Shown here piece by piece: positions 18,634 through 26,575 of a stretch of DNA of 45,462 bases. How positions within the stretch are numbered: the first letter of the stretch is position 1; each line of letters opens with the position of its first letter. The translations under genes and the position numbers were made by a program. Under the pieces are notes generated by a model. That model was not told the origin of the DNA and searched no databases. It worked only from the letters and a program-made list of their open reading frames with translations. The stretch lies in the NCBI GenBank assembly GCA_022340585.1, contig JAJDNS010000139.1, positions 1-45,462 on the forward strand. Reading direction: 5' to 3'. Origin of the DNA: Acidobacteriota bacterium (GTDB taxonomy: Bacteria; Acidobacteriota; Vicinamibacteria; Fen-336).

Positions 18634-21600
18634 TCAGTGGCGGGCTCTCTCCTCCGCCGCACGCACGCTGATGTAGCGCTCCAGCTCGGGATCGACCCGT
18701 GCCTCCGGGTCGAGGCGCCGGGCCCACACCAGCGCCTCGTGGGCCCCACCCCACTTCCCCTGCCGAGCCAGCACCGCCGCGAGTCGCAGCCAGGCGTCCA
18801 CGTTCCCGGGCTCGCGCCGGAGCATCACGCGGTGAGCCTCCTCGGCCAGGGGATAGTCTTGGCGGTCGATCGCGAGCTGGCCGAGGAGGTCCCAGGCGTG
18901 GAAGCTCTCCGGGTCCATCCGCACCGCGACGCGCAATCGGCCGAGGGCCTCCGCCTCCTGACCGCGCTCGAGCAGAATCTCGGCGCTCCGGGTGTGGGCC
19001 AGGGCGTCGTCGGGAAGGGCCGCCAGCGCCGCGTCGAGAGCGGCCAGCGCCCGGGTCGGCTGGCCGGCGACGACGTAGCGCTCGGCCAGCTCACGATAGA
19101 GCCCGGCCAGGGCAGACGGTCCCTCGGTGAAGGAGGGATGGTGGAGAAGCACGCTGCGGGGATCGCCAGCCGCCGCGCTCATGTCCGCCCGCTGCGCCGA
19201 GGCGGCCCGGGACGCCTCGAGGGGAGTCACCACGGTGCGTCGCGGGGCCACGAACTCCAGGTAGGGGTGATCGTCGGTATTGAGCGGTGTGCCCGAGGGG
19301 AACGCCTCCACGTCCTCGACCCAGGTCTCCATCTCCTCGCGCCCCATGGCCCAGGACGCGACCAGGGCCAGGGGGTCGCCGATCGCCCGGGTGGCCCGCA
19401 GGTCCTCACCCACCGGCGTGTCGCCCAGCACCTCCTCCAGGCGGTGCCAGTCGAGGGAGTGGGGCTCGGCGCTGCCCACGAGGAGCATGTCCGCCCCGAG
19501 CCTCTTCGTCCCGTCCTCGGCCGTGACCGGCGGAACCAGCCAGAGCGAGGCGTGGGGGAAGACGGACAGGAAGGTCTTGACCTCGACCTTCACATCGGAC
19601 GGATCGAGGTGGTAGTAGTGGAACCACTGCCCGAACACCCCGTCCGGGGCGAGCCGGTCGAGCACCACCTCGTAGAACTCCCGGGTGAAGAGGTTCGAGA
19701 CCCCCGAGATCCACGGGTTGGAGGGCTCCGACACGATCACGTCCCAGGGCGCGCGCTCGCGCAGCAGGCGGTTTCGTCCGTCGCGGAACGTGATGGTGAA
19801 ACGCTCGTCGGCGCGCAGGTCACCGCTGAGCTCGTCGAAGAAGGACGCCGCCTCGTAGACCGCGGGCTCGATCTCGACGCACTCGATGGACTCGAGGGGA
19901 TAGAGTGCGGCCGAGGCCGCGGTGGCGCCCGCCCCCCAGCCGATCACGAGGGCCCGGCGGGGGCCACCGTGGAGGAGCAAGGGGACGTGGGCGATGAACC
20001 GCTGCGTCACCACGTCTTCTTCCCCGCTTCCGGCGTCGGTCTTCCCGTTGACGGAGAGGAAGTGCCGCCCGGTGTCGGTCTTCGAGACCGCGACCACGGC
20101 CTCGGATCCCTCCCGGTAGAACACGAGCTCCTGCTGTTCGCGAAGCCAACTCCCGAGATCGAAGGCCGAGTCGACGCGGTCGCGCCACTCGAGGCCGTAG
20201 CGGTGGATTCCCGACGACATGAGGACCGGGTCCCAGGGCGTCCACCGCGGGGACAGGATCAAGAGGATCACCACGAGCGTGGCCGGGGCGGCGATCCTGG
20301 CGAGGGGATGCCAGGCGGTGGCTTCGGCGAGGGCCCACGCCCCTCCGCCGAGGAGGAGGGCGGCGAAGACGAGATAGGGCGGCTGGAGGCCGAGGTGCGG
20401 GACCAGCAGGAGATCGGCGAGGAGGGCCCCCGCGATCGCTCCCGCGGTATTCCACGCATACAGCCGTCCCGAGGCCTCCTGGGCCGAGCGTCCGCCGGAG
20501 TCCACGAGGTGCATGAGGAGTGGGAACGTCATCCCGAGGACCAAGGTCACCGGCAGCATGGTGACGAGGCACAGCAGGAGCCCCGCGATCTGGTGGGCGA
20601 CGAAGGAGACCGGGAGCACGCCCAGCGCGCCCAGGTACACCTCGGGGAGCTGCCCGATCATCCACTGCCCCGCCAGCACCGAGATGCCGGCCACCCCGAA
20701 GAGCCCACCCACCGCCCTCACCGGCTCGGTGAGCCTCGGGCGCAGGCGCCCGTAGACCGCGGCGCCACCCGCGATTCCCAGGAGCACCGCCAGGAGCATC
20801 AGGTTGAAGGCGTAGACCGACGACCCGATGACGAGGGCATACGAGCGGGTCCACAGGACCTCGACGCCGAACGTCGAGGCGCCGGAAGCCACGGCGAGGG
20901 CGGCGCCGAGGGTGAGGGCCCGAGCCCGCCCGGCGACCGGGAGCGCGGCCTCTCCGATCTCGGCGGCTCCCGGCGTTCGAACCTTCGCTTCCTCGGACCC
21001 CGAGGGTCCCAGGGGGGCGATGAGCCCGGCCGTGCGCCGCCAGTGCAGGGCCACGGAGCCCGCGACGAAGCTGCCGAGGGCGGCCACGGTCAGCGTCGCC
21101 CGCACCCCCAGCAGGGGCACGAGGACGAACGCCCCGAGCGCCACCCCCACCGCCCCCCCGAGCGTGTTGAGCAGGTAGAGCCGTCCGAAGCTCGCCCGCG
21201 TGGCTCGCCCGGCGGCCGCGAGGGTCTCGACCGCGAGCGGGACCGTCATCCCGAGCAGCACCGTCGCCGGCAAGAGCACGATGGCCGAGAGGGTCAGCCG
21301 GCCCGCCAGCTCGAGTGGTCCCTCCAGGCCCAGCCGTCCGGCGAGGGCCCCGTAGGCCCAGGGCAGCGCGCGGAGGAGGGGCAGCGTCAGGATCGCGGCG
21401 CCGCCGATGGCCAGCTCGAGGAAGGCGTAGGCCCGCAGCGGGTCGGAGCTCTGGCGCCGGGCGACGAGGGCGCTTCCCAGTGCCAGCCCCCCCATGAAGA
21501 CCGCGAGGACCATGGCCACCGCGTCGGTGGTGTTGCCGAAGATGAGCCCGAACGAGCGCATCCACACCGACTCGTAGACGAGGGCAGCGCCGCCGGACAC

Positions 21601-21666
21601 CGCGACGAGGAAGGGGAGGCCCCGGGCGACGCGATCGATGAGCTGGGGTGTCTTCGGGTCAGGCAC
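18634..21666 (-). CDS. MFS-like transporter / spermidine synthase / TPR fusion protein
   Basis: This 1010-residue protein has three parts. Residues ~10-475 contain about 12-14 transmembrane segments of the type fused to spermidine synthases. Residues ~490-760 are a SAM/dcSAM-binding Rossmann domain (RRALVIGWGAGATAASAAL with CVEIEP, then EPSNPWISGVSNLFTREFYE and FGQWFHYYHLD). Residues ~850-1000 are tetratricopeptide repeats (RALAALDAALAALPDDALAH, LGQLAIDRQDYPLAEEAHR). True polyamine synthesis is not assured, since the DxxxD aminopropyl-acceptor loop is not obvious. The start is GTG at 21664-21666, set eight bases downstream of TACAGT; the longer frame to 21735 would run through both -10 boxes of this divergent promoter region. 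Confidence 0.88.
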   Translation of the reverse strand: MPDPKTPQLIDRVARGLPFLVAVSGGAALVYESVWMRSFGLIFGNTTDAVAMVLAVFMGGLALGSALVARRQSSDPLRAYAFLELAIGGAAILTLPLLRALPWAYGALAGRLGLEGPLELAGRLTLSAIVLLPATVLLGMTVPLAVETLAAAGRATRASFGRLYLLNTLGGAVGVALGAFVLVPLLGVRATLTVAALGSFVAGSVALHWRRTAGLIAPLGPSGSEEAKVRTPGAAEIGEAALPVAGRARALTLGAALAVASGASTFGVEVLWTRSYALVIGSSVYAFNLMLLAVLLGIAGGAAVYGRLRPRLTEPVRAVGGLFGVAGISVLAGQWMIGQLPEVYLGALGVLPVSFVAHQIAGLLLCLVTMLPVTLVLGMTFPLLMHLVDSGGRSAQEASGRLYAWNTAGAIAGALLADLLLVPHLGLQPPYLVFAALLLGGGAWALAEATAWHPLARIAAPATLVVILLILSPRWTPWDPVLMSSGIHRYGLEWRDRVDSAFDLGSWLREQQELVFYREGSEAVVAVSKTDTGRHFLSVNGKTDAGSGEEDVVTQRFIAHVPLLLHGGPRRALVIGWGAGATAASAALYPLESIECVEIEPAVYEAASFFDELSGDLRADERFTITFRDGRNRLLRERAPWDVIVSEPSNPWISGVSNLFTREFYEVVLDRLAPDGVFGQWFHYYHLDPSDVKVEVKTFLSVFPHASLWLVPPVTAEDGTKRLGADMLLVGSAEPHSLDWHRLEEVLGDTPVGEDLRATRAIGDPLALVASWAMGREEMETWVEDVEAFPSGTPLNTDDHPYLEFVAPRRTVVTPLEASRAASAQRADMSAAAGDPRSVLLHHPSFTEGPSALAGLYRELAERYVVAGQPTRALAALDAALAALPDDALAHTRSAEILLERGQEAEALGRLRVAVRMDPESFHAWDLLGQLAIDRQDYPLAEEAHRVMLRREPGNVDAWLRLAAVLARQGKWGGAHEALVWARRLDPEARVDPELERYISVRAAEERARH

Positions 21667-21752
21667 CGGCGCCGACTGTACCAGAGATCGGCCAGGGCAG
21701 CCCGTCCCCCCCGGCCTCGCCCGGGCACCGTGCACGCTACAATCTCGCGACC
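21667..21752. promoter_or_regulatory. Divergent promoter region, fusion protein and NUDIX gene
   Basis: Both genes have a -10 box close to the start codon. On the minus strand TGGTACAGT (21675-21683, extended -10) ends eight bases before the GTG of the fusion gene. On the plus strand TACAAT (21738-21743) ends nine bases before the ATG of the NUDIX gene. Neither start has a Shine-Dalgarno, so both transcripts look leaderless or nearly so. Confidence 0.4.
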
Positions 21753-22331
21753 ATGACCGACGAAGACCCCATCGCCTCCCTGGCCACGTCCCTGGAGCGT
21801 CACGTGGGTGCCGACGAGGAGGAGGCCCGGGACCGCGACCGGATCCTCGAGTTCGTCCGGCGGCATGTCGATCCCTTCGCTCGCCGGATCGCCGAGGGCC
21901 ACCTGACCGGGAGCGCCATCGTCGTCTCCGCGGACGGTGGCCGTGTGCTGATGCTCCACCACCGCAAGCTCGACCGCTGGCTGCAGCCGGGAGGCCACGC
22001 GAACCCCGGAGAGAGGACCGGCGAGGAGGTGGCGCTGCGCGAGGCCCTCGAAGAAACCGGCATCGTGGGGCTGGAGCTCCACCCCAACGCGCCCCGCCCC
22101 CTGGACGTGGACGTGCACGACATACCGGGCCGGGAGAACGAGCCCGCCCACCAGCACCTGGACCTCCGCTACCTCGTCACCGCCCCCGAGGACGCCGCTG
22201 TCTCACCCCAAGTCGAGGAGCTCCACGCGTTGCGCTGGACCGCCTGGGAGGAGCTCGACGACCTCGGTCCCGACCGCGGGCTGCGGCGGGCCCTGAGGAA
22301 GGCCCGGGCCCTCGTCGAGGTGCGCGGGTAG
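21753..22331 (+). CDS. NUDIX hydrolase
   Basis: The 192-residue protein has a helical N-terminus (EEARDRDRILEFVRRHVDPFARR) and a Nudix domain with the box GHANPGERTGEEVALREALEETGI (81-104), broken here as GHANPGER then REALEETG. The acidic REALEE residues bind the metal. There is one more residue between the first Glu and REUXEE than in the classic pattern, as in several NUDIX subfamilies. The LRYLVTAPE and LRWTAWEEL segments are typical. Substrates range from oxidised nucleotides to ADP-ribose and cannot be predicted. It converges on the PilZ gene with 16 bases between. Confidence 0.88.
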   Translation: MTDEDPIASLATSLERHVGADEEEARDRDRILEFVRRHVDPFARRIAEGHLTGSAIVVSADGGRVLMLHHRKLDRWLQPGGHANPGERTGEEVALREALEETGIVGLELHPNAPRPLDVDVHDIPGRENEPAHQHLDLRYLVTAPEDAAVSPQVEELHALRWTAWEELDDLGPDRGLRRALRKARALVEVRG

Positions 22332-22347
22332 CGACGCCCCCGGGAGA

Positions 22348-22767
22348 TCAGTAGGGCCGGGGGTTGGGCTTGCGGGCGACGTAGAACGCCAGGTACTCCC
22401 GTACGTGGTCGTCGAGCTCGACGAAACGGACGCCCACGCCGCGGGGATGATGGCTGGACTCGTTGGCAGTCTGGGCCAGGCGAACGATCTCGGCCTTGAT
22501 CGAGATCTCGACTCGCTCGGGCAGGACCAGCAGCCTGAAGGTGTGGGTCTCGCCCACCGAGACCGGGGCCCGCGTGGAGAGGAAGGCTCCGGTCACGCTG
22601 ATGTCGGCCACGCCGACGATGTGGGCCCGCTCACCCACCTGCAGGACCGCTCCGCGACCGAACGGCAGCTTGCGCCGAAACGCGGCTCGATGGGGTGGCC
22701 GCGCACCGCTCCTCCCGTTGCCGGAAGCCGGCCTCCCGCCCGTGCTGCCGGAGTCGGATCGTGTCAT
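22348..22767 (-). CDS. PilZ-domain c-di-GMP-binding protein
   Basis: The 139-residue protein has a disordered basic N-terminus and a single PilZ domain. The arginine motif is represented by RAAFRRK and the downstream motif by DISVTGAF (D/NxSxxG), which are the c-di-GMP contacts; conserved PRGVGVRFVELDDHVREYLAFYV closes the domain. It could be an effector for the GGDEF protein at 33 kb, but they are not adjacent. The ATG at 22765-22767 has GGAGG eight bases upstream; a further in-frame start at 22806 lacks one. Confidence 0.85.
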   Translation of the reverse strand: MTRSDSGSTGGRPASGNGRSGARPPHRAAFRRKLPFGRGAVLQVGERAHIVGVADISVTGAFLSTRAPVSVGETHTFRLLVLPERVEISIKAEIVRLAQTANESSHHPRGVGVRFVELDDHVREYLAFYVARKPNPRPY

Positions 22768-23085
22768 GCTCTCGTCCTCCGTGCTCCGCCACCCGCCGGC
22801 GGCCACGCCCTCTCCGTCGAACAGAGCGCCCTCAGGCTCCTCCGCTCGAGGACCCTCGGCGGAGGGGCGGTCCCTCGCCCTTCACCTCGGTCCTCAATGC
22901 AACGGACGGGCCAGCGGGCAGGAAGTCCGGAGAGGCGCTCAACCCACTGATCACAGAGCGGTTGCCCCGACGGCCAGGCGGCCGGCATGGCCGTCTGGGC
23001 CGAAAATCGGACACAGCGCGACGGCGAGAGCAGACGGAGACGCACCACGGACGGCGGAGGGACGCCCGGCGGCCTCGGGTGGGGT
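22768..23085. other. 318-base intergenic region between rbsK-like and PilZ genes
   Basis: No open frame here looks coding. The stretch holds a hairpin, GACGGCCA (22969-22976) with TGGCCGTC (22988-22995), an 8-bp perfect stem and an 11-base loop, about 90 bases after the ribokinase stop; it may terminate the ribose operon. The PilZ promoter should lie in the remainder, but I see no clear boxes. Confidence 0.4.
22969..22995 (-). terminator. Hairpin downstream of ribokinase, possible terminator
   Basis: Perfect 8-bp inverted repeat GACGGCCA/TGGCCGTC with an 11-base loop and no T-run, on the exit side of the ribose operon. Confidence 0.3.
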
Positions 23086-24006
23086 TCAGCGCGACTGGAC
23101 AAGGGCGTCGATCCCGTCCCGGGAGGGGGCCGAGGGCTGGGCCCCGAGCTTGGTGGTCGACAAGGCGGCCGCGGCGTTCGCAAAGGCGACGGCGTCGAGG
23201 AGCGCCTGGCCTTCGACGAGCCCCACCGCGAGCGCACCGCAGTGAACGTCGCCGGCGGCGGTGGTGTCGACCGGGTCCACCTCGAAGCCCGGAACGAGGC
23301 CCTGGTGGCCCTCTACGGCCACCCAGGCTCCCCGCGCACCGAGAGTCACGATGACGATCTTCGGGCCCTTGCCGAGGAGCGCCCCGGCGGCGGCCTGGAC
23401 CTCGGTGTCGTTCCTCACCGGGAGGCCGGTGAGGAACTCGGCCTCGGTCTCGTTCACCGCGAGGGCGCCGAGCTTCCCGAGGGTGGCGTCGTCGAGGGGA
23501 CGAGCGGGCGCGAGGTTGAGCAGCACGAGCTTCCCCAGGCGGAAACCGAGGTCGATCACGTGATCGAGCGTCTCCGGAAGAATCTCGCACTGGGCGATCA
23601 CCACCGCGGCCTCCTCGATCACGTCGCGGGCCCGATCCACGTGGGCCGGAGTGAGGCGATAGTTGGCGCCGGGGGCAACGGAGATGCAGTTCTCACCACT
23701 GGCGTCGATCATGATCAGGGCGGTCCCCGAGGCCACTCCCTCCTCCCGGAAGACGTGACGAGTGTCGATCCCGTCCTTCTTCAGGTTCTCGATCACCTGG
23801 CCGCCGTAGGCGTCGTCGCCTACGCAGCTGACGAAGGCCACGTCCCCGCCGGCCCGGGCCGCGCCCACCGCCTGGTTGGCGCCCTTGCCCCCGAACACCT
23901 GTGCGAACTCCGCTTCGGTGACCGTCTCCCCCGGCCGGGGGAGACGGTCCATCTTCATGATGAGATCGATGTTGGAGCTTCCGACCACGACCACCTTGCC
24001 CGCCAT
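23086..24006 (-). CDS. rbsK: Ribokinase
   Basis: This 306-residue PfkB-family kinase phosphorylates D-ribose at O5. It shows the ribokinase N-terminal motif FGGKGANQAVGAARAG, the lid segment NIDLIMKMDRLPRPGETV, and the C-terminal anion hole DTTAAGDVHCGAL with the catalytic Asp at about residue 250; most homologues have DTTGAGDAF. The Thr-Ala-Ala-Gly variant is found in genuine ribokinases. ATG at 24004-24006 has GAGGGGGA upstream, 13 bases after the sugar-transporter stop, so the two genes form an operon. Confidence 0.93.
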   Translation of the reverse strand: MAGKVVVVGSSNIDLIMKMDRLPRPGETVTEAEFAQVFGGKGANQAVGAARAGGDVAFVSCVGDDAYGGQVIENLKKDGIDTRHVFREEGVASGTALIMIDASGENCISVAPGANYRLTPAHVDRARDVIEEAAVVIAQCEILPETLDHVIDLGFRLGKLVLLNLAPARPLDDATLGKLGALAVNETEAEFLTGLPVRNDTEVQAAAGALLGKGPKIVIVTLGARGAWVAVEGHQGLVPGFEVDPVDTTAAGDVHCGALAVGLVEGQALLDAVAFANAAAALSTTKLGAQPSAPSRDGIDALVQSR

Positions 24007-24019
24007 TGAGCATCCCCCT

Positions 24020-25021
24020 CTAGACCAGCCGGGCGGCAATGATCATGCCCAGGCCGACGATGAACAACCCGAACATGGCGCCCAGCAGCCGTCCCGTGCC
24101 CTCCGGGGCGTCCTTGAACTCCTTCCAGATGAACACCCCCCACGCCGCCGCCACCATGGTCGCCCCCTGACCGAGACCGTAGGAGATGGCGAAGCCCGCC
24201 TGCTCGGCGGCGATCAGGCTCATCGTCATGCCGAAGCACCAGATGAGCCCGCCCAGGATGCCGATCAGGTGGAGCCCGGGGCTGCCCTTGGAGAAGTACT
24301 CGCCGTAGGTCGATCGGCTCCCGCTCACTGGCCGGTACATGAAGAAGCTGTTCCAGAGGAAGTTGGATAAGAAGACACCGAGGGTGAAGACGAACATCGC
24401 GGTGTAGGGGGTGAGCCTTCCGGCCTCCGGGGAACGGAAGGTCGAGACCATCGAGGCGGCCACGAATCGATAGAAGAAGCCCATCAGCACGCCCGCGAGA
24501 ACCGAGAGCACCAGACCCCGGGCGGTGGCCCCCCTCGCCGAGGGCAGCCGGGAGTAGGCCCGCGCGTCGACGAGGATCGCCGCGACGACGAGGCCCACCC
24601 CACCAAAGAGGAGCAGGGGATCACCGAGGGGGGTCTGGACGTAGTTGACGACCACGCCGATGACCAGGGCCAGGCCGATCGCCACCGGGAAGGCCACCGC
24701 GAGACCGGCGACGTCGACGGCCGCCACCACCAGCAGGTTCGCCACGTTGAAGACGACGCCGCCGATGAAGGCCGAGCGCAGCATCGCCCCGTCGGCCTGG
24801 GCCAGGTCCGCGAGGAAGCCCCGACCCTCGGATCCCATGCTGCCCATGGTCAGGCCGAGGACCGCCGACGTCAGGACCAGCCCGATCGAGTAGTCCCAGT
24901 AGTAGAGGGGAAAGGGCCAGTCCTTCCCCGCCAGCTTGAGGGTGTTCGCCCACGATCCCCAGCAGAGCATCGTGATGAAGCACAGTCCGACCGCCACCGC
25001 GTAGGAATCAATGATCAGCAC
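24020..25021 (-). CDS. GRP-family sugar transporter (RbsU/RhaT-like)
   Basis: The 333-residue protein has about ten transmembrane segments and the GRP/DMT-superfamily motif CWGSWANTLKLAG at the N-terminus, WNSFFMYRP and LGQGATMVAAAWGVFIWKEFKDAPEG near the C-terminus, typical of glucose/ribose porters. It is directly upstream of ribokinase, so ribose uptake (RbsU role) is the best inference. The start is GTG (25019-25021) with AGGGGGGCGGCA upstream. A near-consensus promoter precedes it. Confidence 0.87.
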   Translation of the reverse strand: MLIIDSYAVAVGLCFITMLCWGSWANTLKLAGKDWPFPLYYWDYSIGLVLTSAVLGLTMGSMGSEGRGFLADLAQADGAMLRSAFIGGVVFNVANLLVVAAVDVAGLAVAFPVAIGLALVIGVVVNYVQTPLGDPLLLFGGVGLVVAAILVDARAYSRLPSARGATARGLVLSVLAGVLMGFFYRFVAASMVSTFRSPEAGRLTPYTAMFVFTLGVFLSNFLWNSFFMYRPVSGSRSTYGEYFSKGSPGLHLIGILGGLIWCFGMTMSLIAAEQAGFAISYGLGQGATMVAAAWGVFIWKEFKDAPEGTGRLLGAMFGLFIVGLGMIIAARLV

Positions 25022-25062
25022 TGCCGCCCCCCCTCCCCGGATGCACGCCAGGATCGGCAGGA

Positions 25063-25091
25063 CTATTATCCGGCCGCGCGAGCGGAGTCAA
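25063..25091 (-). promoter_or_regulatory. Strong promoter of the ribose operon
   Basis: On the minus strand TTGACT (25086-25091) and TAATAG (25063-25068) are exactly 17 bases apart, the best -35/-10 pair in the window. It directs transcription into the GRP-type transporter and ribokinase. No LacI-type operator or regulator gene is visible nearby. Confidence 0.6.
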
Positions 25092-25125
25092 CGGAGCGCA
25101 AGGGGCGGAGGACCGAGGCCGACCA

Positions 25126-25878
25126 TCAGGACGCAGGGAGGGAGGCGGGGGCCGGGCCCTGAGTCCCCAGCGCGGCGACGCTCGTCCGGAGCCCGGTGAC
25201 GAAGGCGCTCACGTCCCCGTGGTCCTCTCCCACCACCCCGACCACGCGTCCCCCGAGACGCACGAGGGCCACCGCGTTGCCCCCTGAGCTCGTGGCGAAA
25301 TCATCGTCCATCCGCACGCCGTGGGACACGACGAAGACCGACAGCTGCTGGTCGTCGGAGGTGTAGTAGACGTGGGCCGCCCGGGATGCATCGGGTAGCC
25401 AGCAATGGCGCCCGCCGACGAGGGCAAGGCGCCCCGCCGTCGACGGCAATAGCGGCAGCCGGTCTCCCTTCCCGTCGAACCACGCGATGAGAAGGTCCGG
25501 CTCGCTCGCCCACACCTGGGCCGGCAGCCGTGGCCTGCCGAAGCAGTGGTCGTGATCACGGGAGAGCTCCCACGCGACGAACGGGGCGTAACCCCGCGCC
25601 CACAGCGCCAGCACCAGGACGGCAGCGAGGGGAAGCAGGGCCCGCACCGTCCCCGGCCACCGGTGCCGGCGGCGGAGCTTCGCGCGCACACGCTGCTCGA
25701 GACCGAAGGGCACCTCGGGAGCGGGCAGGGCCCGGAGCCGGGCCCGGAGCGCCCTCTCGTCTGCAGCCTGGACGCGGCAGACCTCGCACCGGGCCACGTG
25801 TGCCTCGATCCGCGCCCTTTCCTCACCTTCGAGGGCGCCGTCGACGAGAGCGGTGACGCGCTCCGGCTCGCAGCTCAC
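25126..25878 (-). CDS. Anti-sigma factor with zinc-finger domain (zf-HC2) and one membrane segment
   Basis: The 250-residue protein has an N-terminal anti-sigma domain with HVARCEVC (HX3CX2C, zinc), then a single transmembrane segment (LLPLAAVLVLALWA, about residues 80-95), then an extracytoplasmic domain containing DHDHCFG and GGRHCWLPD. The His/Cys pairs outside the membrane could sense metal, redox or haem. The GTG start overlaps the sigma-factor stop by four bases (GTGA), as expected for a sigma/anti-sigma pair that must be balanced. Confidence 0.88.
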   Translation of the reverse strand: MSCEPERVTALVDGALEGEERARIEAHVARCEVCRVQAADERALRARLRALPAPEVPFGLEQRVRAKLRRRHRWPGTVRALLPLAAVLVLALWARGYAPFVAWELSRDHDHCFGRPRLPAQVWASEPDLLIAWFDGKGDRLPLLPSTAGRLALVGGRHCWLPDASRAAHVYYTSDDQQLSVFVVSHGVRMDDDFATSSGGNAVALVRLGGRVVGVVGEDHGDVSAFVTGLRTSVAALGTQGPAPASLPAS

Positions 25879-26381
25879 TCGGGCCTCCGGCCAAGGGCCT
25901 TCCGCAAGAGGGCGCGCCCGCGGTGGATGCGCGACATCACCGTGCCCACCGGAACGTCCAGCATCTTGGCGATCTCGGCGTAGCTGTATTCCTCGACGTC
26001 GCGGAGCACGACCGCGGCGCGGAAGCTCTCTGGAAGTCCCGCCAGAGCGCGGGCGATCTCCTCGTGGCCCGAGGTGAGGGCCGCCTCGTGGGCCGGGGCC
26101 ACCGGGGGTCCGTCATCGAGTAGCTCGACGGTCTCCGGGCGCCGACCGCGGCGGCGCAACGCGTCGGTCCGCAGTCGGTGCAGGATCGTGAAGAGCCACG
26201 CTCTCGCGTTGGTCCCGGGACGGTATCGATCGAACGAGCGGTGGGCACGAAGCATCGTCTCCTGCACGAGGTCCTCGGCGTCGTGGGCATTCCCGGTCAA
26301 GCGGTACGCCATACCGAACAGCGGCCTCAGCTGGGGCAGGATCTCCGCCTCGAATGCCTCGTCGGACTTGTCCCGATTCAC
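25875..26381 (-). CDS. ECF-family RNA polymerase sigma factor
   Basis: The 168-residue protein has sigma-70 region 2 (MAYRLTGNAHDAEDLVQETM with the -10 recognition helix LVQETMLRAHRSFDRY) and region 4 (ALAGLPESFRAAVVLRDVEEYSYAEIAKML, then PVGTVMSRIHRGRALLRKAL), separated by the short linker typical of extracytoplasmic function sigmas. GTG at 26379-26381 is the likely start; a longer frame to 26435 is possible but has no homology. The coupled downstream anti-sigma suggests it is held inactive until a periplasmic signal. Confidence 0.93.
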   Translation of the reverse strand: MNRDKSDEAFEAEILPQLRPLFGMAYRLTGNAHDAEDLVQETMLRAHRSFDRYRPGTNARAWLFTILHRLRTDALRRRGRRPETVELLDDGPPVAPAHEAALTSGHEEIARALAGLPESFRAAVVLRDVEEYSYAEIAKMLDVPVGTVMSRIHRGRALLRKALGRRPE

Positions 26382-26575
26382 TCGGCACCCTCGAGGCCGG
26401 CGCTCCGCCCCGCCATCAGGGGGAACGTCGACCACCCTCCACGCATTCCCGGGCCCTAATCTACCGGATTCGAGGCTCCAGGAGGGAAGAGCACGGGCGC
26501 GGAGGCTCCCGGTGGACGGATGTCGAGGCCCCGCCGCCAGCGGCGCTGAGAATCACCGGTACGGTCGATGGCCAG

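Noticed and set aside
21684..21702. Fourth repeat copy (GGCCAGGGCAGCC)
   Set aside because: Only about 13 bases resemble the repeat, without either hairpin arm; likely chance.
17761..21756. 1331-residue open reading frame on the plus strand
   Set aside because: It is antisense to the beta-propeller and fusion-protein genes, rich in R/G/P/E/H without domains, and runs through the divergent promoters. It is a GC-skew shadow.
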